A DNA stretch of 5,954 nucleotides from Pseudomonadota bacterium. GTDB taxonomy: Bacteria; Pseudomonadota; Gammaproteobacteria; Burkholderiales; Gallionellaceae. Within the stretch, counting starts at the first letter, position 1. Every line of letters begins with the position of its first letter. A model generated the notes under the pieces. That model saw only the letters and a program-made list of their open reading frames with translations. It searched no databases and was not told where the DNA came from. Below are positions 1-5,907 of the stretch, one piece after another. Location: the NCBI GenBank assembly GCA_021783855.1, contig JAJXTL010000165.1, positions 1-5,954 of the forward strand, in the 5' to 3' direction. The position numbers and the translations under genes were made by a program.

Positions 1-30
1 TGTTCAGCGAATTTAATTAAAGGAATTTAA

Positions 31-306
31 ATGAAAAAGATTGCATTGAATGTAGTGTTTGCCCTGGCGCTCGGCACATCCGTCATCGCCCATGCGGAAA
101 CAGACCCGCTCGTGGAAAAAGTGAAAGCAGCACTGGCTGCCGAACCTGCACTGAATGGAGTTCAAATTGATGTATCCAACAAAGATGGCACAATTACGCT
201 CGCCGGTCACCCTGATAACGGGCAACAACTTTTCAAGGCTGCGGTAGCTGCCGAAAAGACACCCGGTGTGAAATACGTTATTAACGAAATGTATCCCAAG
301 GACTGA
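31..306 (+). CDS. Secreted BON-domain protein, 91 aa
   Basis: A small exported protein made of a signal peptide and one BON domain. Residues 1-22 show a KK-charged start, a hydrophobic core (IALNVVFALALG) and an AHA cleavage site before ETDPL, so the mature protein would be about 69 residues in the periplasm. Residues 26-88 fit the BON pattern: an amphipathic helix (LVEKVKAALAAEPAL), a strand (VQIDVSNKDGTITLAG), a second helix, and a closing GVKYVINEM strand like the family's VxxVxN ending. BON domains (as in OsmY) are thought to bind membranes or other envelope components; no enzymatic residues are expected. Single-BON proteins of this length are common. The start is supported by AAAGGA at 19-24, seven bases before ATG. 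The gene faces the transposase convergently. The substrate or stress role cannot be read from the sequence. Confidence 0.9.
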   Translation: MKKIALNVVFALALGTSVIAHAETDPLVEKVKAALAAEPALNGVQIDVSNKDGTITLAGHPDNGQQLFKAAVAAEKTPGVKYVINEMYPKD

Positions 307-309
307 AGT

Positions 310-341
310 AAAAAACAACAGGGGGACGGCTTGCGTCTCCC
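310..341 (-). terminator. Hairpin with U-tract on the minus strand; candidate terminator
   Basis: Arms GGGGGACG (321-328) and CGTCTCCC (334-341) pair over 8 bp, with one G-U wobble and a 5-base loop. Read rightwards the hairpin has no T-run, so it is a poor intrinsic terminator for the BON gene. Read leftwards it is followed by TGTTGTTTTTT (320-310), the usual layout for a leftward transcript. It could end transcripts from the cphA unit or from the transposase, and may serve the BON gene only as a 3' stability hairpin. Confidence 0.5.
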
Positions 342-365
342 TCGGATTCAAGTTTGAAGTGTAAC

Positions 366-424
366 AACCGGGTGCTGCCTGGTGTAGCGTATTTGAGCGG
401 CTCACCAATTAAGCCACCCGGGTT
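366..424. repeat. Nested imperfect inverted repeat in the spacer
   Basis: AACCGGGTG (366-374) pairs with CACCCGGGTT (415-424), giving 9 bp with one bulged G. Inside, GGTGTAGC (381-388) pairs with GCTCACC (400-406) over 7 bp with one bulge. The result is a two-tier stem of about 59 bases. It may be a REP-like palindrome, a structured 3' UTR, or the edge of an older element. I could not fit it to a known riboswitch or tRNA. The spacer at 307-440 holds no other gene that I can support. Confidence 0.4.
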
Positions 425-436
425 TCCGGCGGCTCC

Positions 437-440
437 TTAG
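437..440. repeat. Left target-site duplication TTAG of the IS
   Basis: TTAG lies directly outside the left IS terminus and is matched by TTAG at 2126-2129 directly outside the right terminus. Four-base duplications are usual for IS1380-family insertion. The perfect match indicates a single simple transposition event with no later rearrangement of the ends. Confidence 0.85.
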
Positions 441-458
441 CCTGAACTTTGCATAAAT
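441..458 (+). repeat. IS left terminal inverted repeat
   Basis: This 18-bp terminus pairs with the reverse complement of 2108-2125, with mismatches at repeat positions 7, 8 and 13. The CCTGAA tip and the TTGC and TAAAT blocks are identical at both ends, marking the probable transposase contact bases. Confidence 0.88.
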
Positions 459-518
459 TTACTGCTGTGCGATTTCATCGAGTGCGGTGTCGTTTTTTTG
501 ATTTTCAGCCGACAATCC

Positions 519-570
519 CCCAACCCCCACTGGCGGGGTGAAGCGTGAGTTGGTTATTGACAAGGTTGGG
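519..570. repeat. Stem-loop region in the IS non-coding tail
   Basis: CCCAACC (519-525) is complementary to GGTTGGG (564-570). Between them CCCC (525-528) can pair with GGGG (535-538), and CCAAC (520-524) alternatively with GTTGG (549-553). It lies between the transposase stop codon and the left IS end, so it would form in the 3' part of the transposase mRNA. No T-run follows on the minus strand, so I do not call it a terminator. A role in limiting read-through or stabilising the message is only a possibility. Confidence 0.35.
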
Positions 571-601
571 TGGCATCGTCTCGTGGGCCAAACGTGCCGG
601 T

Positions 602-2044
602 TCATGGAGAGGCCAGCATGGCAGGTTTTCTGCTGGCCGGGCAAAGTCGCTGGCAGACCTGTGTCAGCAGTGATTTGACCGGGCAGGCGCTGGGCAAGTG
701 CAACATCACCCGATCTTTGTACTGTTTGACTCGCACGGCAATCTTGAACAGCGAGAGGATGACCGTTTTGGGCTGAGCAGTGGCCAGTGCTGTACCTTGC
801 AGCCCCAGTTGGCGCAATTGCTGGTGTAGCACATAGGCTGCAGCCGTCAGTAGCAAACGACCGAAGTTGGAAAGAAAGGTCGAAGCAGAGGTTCGGTCGG
901 ATTTCAGATCACATTTGACCTGCTTGATCCAGTTCTCTGCCTGACCGCGACCGCAGTACTCCTGTTGATATATCGTTTGAGGTGTCGGGCTGTGCAGCGT
1001 GGTTACAACGAAACGTTCGTTGTCCTTGTTGAATTTTCCATCACTGCCCGCCAGCACCTCGGCCTTGAGTACCACGCGATGCGCTTGCGACCATGATTTG
1101 GCAGTATATTCAAATTCGCCGAACTGGCGAACGGCCGCCACATCAGGCCATAGTTTTAGTTCGCTCATCGACTGATGCAGCGCAAGATGTCCGCGCGCAT
1201 TTTTCATCAGGCCTTCGGCCTTGCGGGACAGCACCGCGTTGCCGGTCAGACCGAAGATAAAATCCGCATTGCCATCGTCAATAATGAGCTGCATCAATTC
1301 AGGATTGGCGAAGTGTCCATCCCCGCGCAGCAGAATATGGGTATCAGGCCAGTGCTGGCGCAACAAACGCATTACACGCTTCATGATCATGGCGTTCTCG
1401 GCACCCGTCGGGCGCTTACCCGGACGCAACACGGCCGTCACCAACGCGCCGGAACCCGCTTCGAACACCAATAACGGCAGATAACAATAATGGCCGTAAT
1501 GATGGTTGTATATGGAAAGTTCCTGTTGTCCATGGGTCGCATCGTCGGTGTGATCAAGATCCAGCGTGATATTGGCTGGCGCGCTACAGTAGCCGGCGAT
1601 AAATTGCAGAACCAGAGCACGGGCCATTCGGTAGATGTCCCAACGGGTTAACGCGCCTTCAAAACGTGAGTGTGTTGCACCGCAGGCCAGCAAGTTATCG
1701 TCATCCAATGGCGCTCGTTCCGCTGCCAGCTTGAACATCGGGTCATTGCGCAGGGTGCTGGCATCATTACCGTCTTCATAGTCTGACGCAATCTGAAAAA
1801 CGCGCTGTGTCAGCAAATCGCGCAGGGTGTGCGTGATATAGCGTGCGTCACGCTTATCCGAAATTGCTGCCGTCAGACGAGTGAGTAGGCCGATACGACG
1901 GTCAATGGCGCCCAAGATGACAGCACCCAAGTCGGAGGATAGTTCACCGCCTTTGAAGTCGGCGCGCACTGTGTAGCCCTTCATTCCAGGAAAGCGGAGT
2001 TGTTCTGGAGTAAAATCAGCCGCAGGGCGGGTGCAAGTAGGCAT
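602..2044 (-). CDS. IS1380-family DDE transposase, 480 aa
   Basis: This protein cuts and joins the ends of its IS. The first catalytic aspartate lies in LDLDHTDDATHGQQ (161-174, D162 or D164), the second in LLRGDGHFANPEL (D242), and the glutamate in YCGRGQAENWIKQVK (E370). The last motif matches the Y-(2)-R-(3)-E-(6)-K signature exactly (Y363, R366, E370, K377). The N-terminus (RADFKGGELSSDLGAVILGAIDRRIGL) is typical of family members, and 480 residues is a normal length, so the gene is complete without frameshift. The ATG at 2044 has no good Shine-Dalgarno; the poor initiation site may keep expression low, as is common for transposases. A strong-looking extended -10 lies about 30 bases upstream. 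Confidence 0.95.
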   Translation of the reverse strand: MPTCTRPAADFTPEQLRFPGMKGYTVRADFKGGELSSDLGAVILGAIDRRIGLLTRLTAAISDKRDARYITHTLRDLLTQRVFQIASDYEDGNDASTLRNDPMFKLAAERAPLDDDNLLACGATHSRFEGALTRWDIYRMARALVLQFIAGYCSAPANITLDLDHTDDATHGQQELSIYNHHYGHYCYLPLLVFEAGSGALVTAVLRPGKRPTGAENAMIMKRVMRLLRQHWPDTHILLRGDGHFANPELMQLIIDDGNADFIFGLTGNAVLSRKAEGLMKNARGHLALHQSMSELKLWPDVAAVRQFGEFEYTAKSWSQAHRVVLKAEVLAGSDGKFNKDNERFVVTTLHSPTPQTIYQQEYCGRGQAENWIKQVKCDLKSDRTSASTFLSNFGRLLLTAAAYVLHQQLRQLGLQGTALATAQPKTVILSLFKIAVRVKQYKDRVMLHLPSACPVKSLLTQVCQRLCPASRKPAMLASP

Positions 2045-2074
2045 TTTTTACGAATCGGTTTCTAGATAATTCCA

Positions 2075-2103
2075 ATTATATCAAATGCTTATTGTGTTGT
2101 TCG
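2075..2103 (-). promoter_or_regulatory. Transposase promoter with extended -10
   Basis: On the minus strand, TGATATAAT (2083-2075) is a perfect extended -10 (TGn plus TATAAT). Seventeen bases upstream, CGAACA (2103-2098) matches only the ACA half of TTGACA, a weak -35 that an extended -10 can compensate for. It sits inside the IS between the right end and the transposase ATG, so the promoter moves with the element. Confidence 0.65.
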
Positions 2104-2107
2104 CCCT

Positions 2108-2125
2108 ATTTAAGCAATATTCAGG
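2108..2125 (-). repeat. IS right terminal inverted repeat
   Basis: Partner of 441-458, with 15 of 18 bases matching in inverted orientation. Directly outside it lies the second TTAG copy. Confidence 0.88.
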
Positions 2126-2129
2126 TTAG
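2126..2129. repeat. Right target-site duplication TTAG of the IS
   Basis: Second copy of the 4-bp duplication at 437-440. Its last G is also the first base of the neighbouring MITE-like element, and its TTA matches the sequence beyond that element's other end. The IS therefore entered exactly at the MITE border. Confidence 0.85.
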
Positions 2130-2158
2130 GGGGCGAGAAATAATAAGTTGAACATTCG
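2129..2158 (+). repeat. MITE left terminal inverted repeat
   Basis: This 30-bp end begins GGGGGCGAGAAATAATAAG. It matches the inverted right end except at repeat positions 5, 23 and 27, with an uninterrupted 17-base identical core (CGAGAAATAATAAGTTG). Confidence 0.85.
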
Positions 2159-2365
2159 TTGCTGCGCATCCGAGATGGATGCAAGGCGCGAAGAGCAGCG
2201 AATGGTTATTCCATTCGCAAGCTTCGCAACGCCGCAAACGCGCGGATTCGCGGCAACCCTGTGGGCCGGGGCTTATTTGCGCGCATCCCTTTGTCGCAAG
2301 CCGCTTGTTGTGAATGACACAACGGCGCGTCGTGCTTTGCGGGCTGCATCGCAAATAAACCCCGG

Positions 2366-2395
2366 CGATTGTCCAACTTATTATTTCTCGACCCC
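2366..2395 (-). repeat. MITE right terminal inverted repeat
   Basis: Inverted partner of 2129-2158, reading GGGGTCGAGAAATAATAAG on the minus strand. It directly abuts the inner inverted repeat arm at 2350-2366, so the right half of the element can also fold on its own. Confidence 0.85.
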
Positions 2396-2396
2396 T

Positions 2397-2516
2397 TAAC
2401 GTACGATCAAATTCGTTCACGGGCAACGGCCTGCCAAATAGATAGCCCTGGTCATCCATCGAAAATTTCACGCCGATCTTCCTGGAAGCATTGACAGTAA
2501 TTGCCGCGTGGGCAAA
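2397..2516 (-). pseudogene. Relic of an EAL-domain C-terminus
   Basis: Read leftwards in the same frame as the methyltransferase and starting right after its stop codon, this stretch is open up to the MITE. It encodes AAITVNASRKIGVKF followed by SMDDQGYLFGRPLPVNEFDR. QGYLFGRPLP followed by an acidic EF is the characteristic end of EAL (cyclic-di-GMP phosphodiesterase) domains. The preceding segment resembles the family's helix that runs into IKVVAEGVET, but the VAEGVET block and about 20 residues between the two parts are missing. The rest of the domain, more than 200 residues with the EAL catalytic motif, is absent, since the methyltransferase occupies that space. It is therefore a non-functional fragment left by a rearrangement, with the MITE inserted at its last codons. 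The C-terminal motif is seen directly; the internal deletion is inferred. Confidence 0.6.
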
Positions 2517-3305
2517 TCAGGTTTTAGTCGTCGGCGCCAGACGCTGACGCACGGCTTCAAACAGGCAAATCGCTGTCGCCGAGGCGGCATTCAGTGATTC
2601 GATAGCACCCGGCATGGGGATGGCGACAGGATGCGTGGCATGCGACAGCAGCGTTTCGGACAATCCTGCCCCTTCATTGCCTATCATGAAGGCGAGATTG
2701 CCGGACAGATCGCATTCATACAGGCTGCGCGCAGCTTGCAGGCTGGCCGCCAGCAGCATGCCGGGGAAATTTCCGGCCACACCGGGCAAATCCTGTCGCT
2801 CATGAATGTTGAGACAGAAATGACCGCCCATCGCGGCTCTCAATACTTTAGGCGACCAGGCATCTGCACATCCTTCCGACAGAAACACCGCGTCACAACC
2901 GGCCGCTGCGCTTGAACGCAGCATCGAACCCAGATTGCCCGGATCCTGAATGTCTTCCAGCAGCAAGGCGAAGCGGCAGGCCGAAATGGAGGGTTGCGGC
3001 ACCTCTATCAGCGCGAGTATGCCTGTCGTGCTTTTCAGTACCGACAGTTCCGCGAACAGCCTGTCGTCCAGCTGAGTCAGCGGCACATCTCTTATCCGCG
3101 TCAGCAAGGCCGTGATTTCATCTTTTTGCAATGCCGCCGCAGTCAGCAGTATATGCAGCGGTTTGCGGCCCGTATCCAGATAAGCCGAGAGCAGATGCGC
3201 GCCATCGAGCAGGGTCTGCCCGGCCTTGCTGCGGTGACGTGCCGATCCTGCCAGCTTCGTGAGTTCCTTATAAAACGGGTTGTCCCTCGACTGAATCAGT
3301 TTCAT
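2517..3305 (-). CDS. SpoU/TrmH-family RNA 2'-O-methyltransferase, 262 aa
   Basis: This enzyme should methylate a ribose 2'-OH in rRNA or tRNA using S-adenosylmethionine. The N-terminal 100 residues form the substrate-binding part (SRDNPFYKELTKLAGSARHR, then LLDGAHLL). The catalytic SPOUT domain carries all three family motifs: motif 1 LLLEDIQDPGNLGSMLRSSA (114-133, with N124 and R130), motif 2 FMIGNEGAGLS (206-216, with N210 and E211), and motif 3 IPMPGAIESLNAASATAICL (229-248, with S237, N239 and S242). Length is normal for the two-domain subgroup. The ATG overlaps the cphA stop as ATGA, so translation is probably coupled; a GAGG lies about 14 bases upstream, too far to be strong alone. RlmB, TrmH and TsnR/YsgA-like members share these motifs, so the target nucleotide cannot be named. 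Confidence 0.92.
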   Translation of the reverse strand: MKLIQSRDNPFYKELTKLAGSARHRSKAGQTLLDGAHLLSAYLDTGRKPLHILLTAAALQKDEITALLTRIRDVPLTQLDDRLFAELSVLKSTTGILALIEVPQPSISACRFALLLEDIQDPGNLGSMLRSSAAAGCDAVFLSEGCADAWSPKVLRAAMGGHFCLNIHERQDLPGVAGNFPGMLLAASLQAARSLYECDLSGNLAFMIGNEGAGLSETLLSHATHPVAIPMPGAIESLNAASATAICLFEAVRQRLAPTTKT

Positions 3306-5875
3306 GCGGCTTCGGCTATCCTCTGCGCGATATGCGCAAGTGCCTCGTCAACCTGGTCGATCAGGATCAGACATACATCTCCCGGCATCAGGCGCGACAA
3401 TGCGGTATCGATGGCCAGGAATTCACCGTTTATTTCATCCATCTTTTTTGCGCGTCCGGCATGTGCCAGGCCTTGTCTTAACAGGCCCAATACCTCGCCA
3501 TCCGCACGACCGCGCTGACACTGATCCTGATACAGAATAACCTCGTCAAACACATCACCCAGCATTTCGGTCTGTCGGCGGATGTCTTCGTCCCGTCTAT
3601 CTCCCGCACCGCTGATTACCACCAGACGTTTTTTTGCTGGAATGCTTTCTATGGCAGGAATCAGTGCCTGTATCGCATCGGGGTTATGCCCGTAATCTGC
3701 GATAACGGCAGCCCCGCGGTAATAGAAGTAATTGAAGCGACCGGGTGCGGTTGCGGCGTCATTGACGAAGCTGGTCAGCCCGCGACAGATGATCTCCCAG
3801 TCCACATCGAGCGCCCAGGCAGCGGCAACCACGGCCATCGCGTTTTCGATCTGAAAACCTATCGTGCCGTTGCGGGTGATCGGAATTTGACTCAACGGGA
3901 TGCGCAGTTGACGCTTTTTCTCGCATGCCACAATCTGACCGTCTTCGACATACACCACGCGCCGCCCTTGAGCGCGATGCGCCGCCAACACGGGATGATG
4001 AATATCCACGGCAAAAAAGGTGACCGAACCCGGGCACATATCCGCCATGGCAGCTACCATCGGATCCGCCGCGTTGAGCACCGCGACGCCGTCGTTTGCG
4101 ACATTCTGCACCACCACACGTTTGACCACGCTCAAGTCTTCCACCGTACTGATGAAATTCAGACCCAGATGATCGCCCATGCCGATGTTGGTCACGACGG
4201 CCACATTGCAGCGATCGAATGCCAGCCCTTCCCGCAATACGCCGCCGCGCGCGGTCTCGAAAACGGCCGCATCCACATCGGGGTGCAGCAGCACATTTCG
4301 CGCGCTCTTGGGGCCGCTGCAATCTCCGGTGTCAATGCGCCGTCCCTCTATGTAAACGCCGTCGGAATTGGTCATGCCGACGCGCAGCCCCAGACAGGTC
4401 AGAATATGCGCAATCAGACGCACCGTGGTGGTCTTTCCATTAGTGCCCGCCACCGCCACCAGCGGGATGCGACCGTCATCGCCATAGCCAAACATGGACG
4501 ATACGATGGCTTTTCCCACCGCACGTCCCTTGCCGAACGAGGGCTGCAAGTGCATGCGCAAACCGGGCGCCGCATTGACTTCGACCACCCCGCCATCCTG
4601 CTCTTCCAGAGGCCGCAACACCGAATCGCACACCACATCCACACCGCAGATATCCAGTCCCACCATTTGCGCCGCGGCGACCGCGCTGGCCGCTATATCC
4701 GGATGCACATCCTCGGTGACATCGGTTGCCGTCCCTCCGGTACTCAGATTGGCATTATTGCGCAGCACTACGCAGCGCCCCTTGTCCGGCACCGAATCTG
4801 CCGTATATCCCTGCACTTCAAGGCGGGCCAGCGCAATGGTATCGATGCGCATTTTGGTCAAAGAGGTCGCGTGCCCCTCACCGCGTCGGGGATCACTGTT
4901 CACCCGTTCGACCAGTTCGCGCACGGTATGCACGCCGTCACCGATCACCTGCGGGGGTTCGCGTCGTGCGGCCGCAACGAGCTGATTGCCCACCACCAGC
5001 ATGCGAAAATCGCTGCCGGGAATAAACCGTTCCACCAACACTTCCGAACTGATTTCTGCCGCGGCAGCATACGCGATGTTCAGATGCTCGCGTGTTACGA
5101 TATTCACCGTCACACCCTTGCCCTGATTGCCATCCAGCGGCTTGACGACGACCGGGCCTGCGATTTCGCACATCGCAGCCCAGGCATCCTCGGCGTCGGT
5201 CACCGGCCTGCCCTGCGGCACCGGCACACCGGCAGCAATGAGCAGTTTCTTGGTTAATTCCTTGTCCTGTGCGATGGCCTCGCCGATGGCGCTGCTCCTG
5301 TCGGTTTCGGCGGCCTGAATACGCCGCTGTTTGCTGCCCCAGCCGAACTGCACCAGACTGCCTTTCGTCAGACGGCGATAAGGAATGCCGCGCCTGACAG
5401 CCGCTTCGACGATAGCGCCCGTGCTGGGCCCCAGCCTTACATCCTCATCCAGTTCGCGCAACTCATGCAGGGCTGCTGCAAGATCAAAGGGCGTATCTTC
5501 CATGGCCGATGCGCACAGCATTCTGGCCAATTGAAATGCCTGTCTGCCTACCGCCTCTTCGCTGTACTCGAACACCACCTGATACACGCCGAGCTCCATC
5601 GTCGCTGCCGTGCGGCTGAAACTGACAGGGCATCCGGCACTCGATTGCAGGGACAGCGCTGCGACCTCCAGAATATGCGCCATCGTGATCGCTTCGGTGT
5701 GCCCGAGCAGTTGCAGCCTGCCGATTTCCGGAAAGCGCGCACGCAAGCGCGCCTCGAAACCGGCAAGTTTCGCAATATCGCGCTCCGATTCGGAACACGA
5801 TACGATGGCTTCGATAGCAGTGTGCCGACTCCAGAGATTAGGTCCGCGCAGCGCGCGTATGCGTGACACTTCCAT
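3302..5875 (-). CDS. cphA: Cyanophycin synthetase, CphA'-like, 857 aa
   Basis: A cytoplasmic enzyme that builds cyanophycin by adding Asp to the backbone and Arg to each Asp side chain, using two ATP per unit. Residues 1-160 form the N domain. The ATP-grasp domain follows (about 165-465), with PVVVKPLDGNQGKGVTV (241-257), VERFIPGSDFRMLVVG (281-296) and VVEVNAAPGLRMHLQPS (430-446). The C-terminal Mur-ligase-like domain has the P-loop VAGTNGKTTT (475-484), TNIGMGDHLG (562-571), ENAMAVVAAAW (677-687), PGRFNYF (711-717) and DYGHNPDA (727-734). All domains are present, and the length is close to the usual 850-900 residues. The start has an excellent AAGGAAG site. Betaproteobacteria often carry two copies, cphA and cphA'; the N-terminus and the ending DQVDEALAHIAQRIAEA look more like the cphA' form, but this is from memory of the family. 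It is the first gene of a unit with the methyltransferase. Confidence 0.95.
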   Translation of the reverse strand: MEVSRIRALRGPNLWSRHTAIEAIVSCSESERDIAKLAGFEARLRARFPEIGRLQLLGHTEAITMAHILEVAALSLQSSAGCPVSFSRTAATMELGVYQVVFEYSEEAVGRQAFQLARMLCASAMEDTPFDLAAALHELRELDEDVRLGPSTGAIVEAAVRRGIPYRRLTKGSLVQFGWGSKQRRIQAAETDRSSAIGEAIAQDKELTKKLLIAAGVPVPQGRPVTDAEDAWAAMCEIAGPVVVKPLDGNQGKGVTVNIVTREHLNIAYAAAAEISSEVLVERFIPGSDFRMLVVGNQLVAAARREPPQVIGDGVHTVRELVERVNSDPRRGEGHATSLTKMRIDTIALARLEVQGYTADSVPDKGRCVVLRNNANLSTGGTATDVTEDVHPDIAASAVAAAQMVGLDICGVDVVCDSVLRPLEEQDGGVVEVNAAPGLRMHLQPSFGKGRAVGKAIVSSMFGYGDDGRIPLVAVAGTNGKTTTVRLIAHILTCLGLRVGMTNSDGVYIEGRRIDTGDCSGPKSARNVLLHPDVDAAVFETARGGVLREGLAFDRCNVAVVTNIGMGDHLGLNFISTVEDLSVVKRVVVQNVANDGVAVLNAADPMVAAMADMCPGSVTFFAVDIHHPVLAAHRAQGRRVVYVEDGQIVACEKKRQLRIPLSQIPITRNGTIGFQIENAMAVVAAAWALDVDWEIICRGLTSFVNDAATAPGRFNYFYYRGAAVIADYGHNPDAIQALIPAIESIPAKKRLVVISGAGDRRDEDIRRQTEMLGDVFDEVILYQDQCQRGRADGEVLGLLRQGLAHAGRAKKMDEINGEFLAIDTALSRLMPGDVCLILIDQVDEALAHIAQRIAEAA

Positions 5876-5882
5876 TAAAAAA

Positions 5883-5889
5883 CTTCCTT
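5883..5889 (-). promoter_or_regulatory. Ribosome-binding site of cphA
   Basis: AAGGAAG on the minus strand lies seven bases (TTTTTTA) before the ATG at 5875. It is close to the ideal Shine-Dalgarno sequence and spacing, fixes this start codon, and is clearly stronger than the site of the downstream methyltransferase. Confidence 0.85.
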
Positions 5890-5907
5890 GTATTGATGGG
5901 TTCTAAC

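Larger units (their letters stand above)
441..2125 (-). mobile_element. Complete IS1380-family insertion sequence, 1685 bp
   Basis: Both ends can be set to the base. The left terminus reads CCTGAACTTTGCATAAAT (441-458). The right terminus, read on the minus strand from 2125 to 2108, is CCTGAATATTGCTTAAAT, matching at 15 of 18 positions. TTAG flanks both sides as a 4-bp duplication. Length, 4-bp duplication, single transposase gene and the Y-R-E-K signature of that protein all fit IS1380. The transposase reads leftwards, leaving an 81-bp leader with a promoter on the right and a long 160-bp non-coding tail on the left. With an intact gene, good ends and a perfect duplication, the copy looks recent and possibly still mobile. 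The exact IS name cannot be given without a search. Confidence 0.93.
2129..2395. mobile_element. MITE-like non-autonomous element, 267 bp
   Basis: The stretch is bounded by 30-bp terminal inverted repeats (2129-2158 and 2366-2395) that match at 27 of 30 positions, and TTA lies directly outside each end (2126-2128 and 2396-2398), a plausible 3-bp duplication. The interior is full of hairpins: 2153-2163 with 2194-2204 (11 bp with one G-U), 2166-2171 with 2177-2182 (GCATCC/GGATGC), 2198-2205 with 2211-2218 (8 bp perfect), and 2265-2281 with 2350-2366 (16/17). No credible protein is encoded. Small size, long terminal repeats, short flanking duplication and lack of a gene fit a miniature inverted-repeat transposable element moved by a transposase in trans. 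GGGG tips and a TTA duplication would suit an IS5-type parent, but this is inference. Confidence 0.78.

Noticed and set aside
13..408. Minus-strand frame of 131 codons
   Set aside because: It is antisense to the BON gene, which has a signal peptide, a domain match and a ribosome-binding site. The minus frame also runs through both spacer hairpins.
345..440. Possible cyclic-di-GMP-I riboswitch or tRNA, suggested by AAGCCACCCGGGTT and the stems
   Set aside because: The order of conserved blocks does not fit the riboswitch, there is no gene start close downstream on either strand, and no cloverleaf with a T-loop sequence can be drawn.
490..500. T-run (GTCGTTTTTTTG) as a rightward terminator inside the IS
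   Set aside because: No convincing GC-rich hairpin immediately precedes it on the plus strand.
2166..2218. Short repeated arms that could suggest a CRISPR-like array
   Set aside because: The arms are inverted copies forming hairpins, not direct repeats with regular spacers, and no cas genes are present.
2148..2399. Plus-strand frame of 83 codons
   Set aside because: It fills the MITE almost end to end, including both inverted repeats, and has no ribosome-binding site. Such frames in repeats are often annotated as hypothetical proteins but are not credible genes.
3686..5257. Long open frame of 523 codons on the plus strand
   Set aside because: It lies wholly antisense to cphA. It is rich in His, Arg and Ala with no recognisable domain, as expected from the complementary strand of a GC-rich gene with biased codon use.
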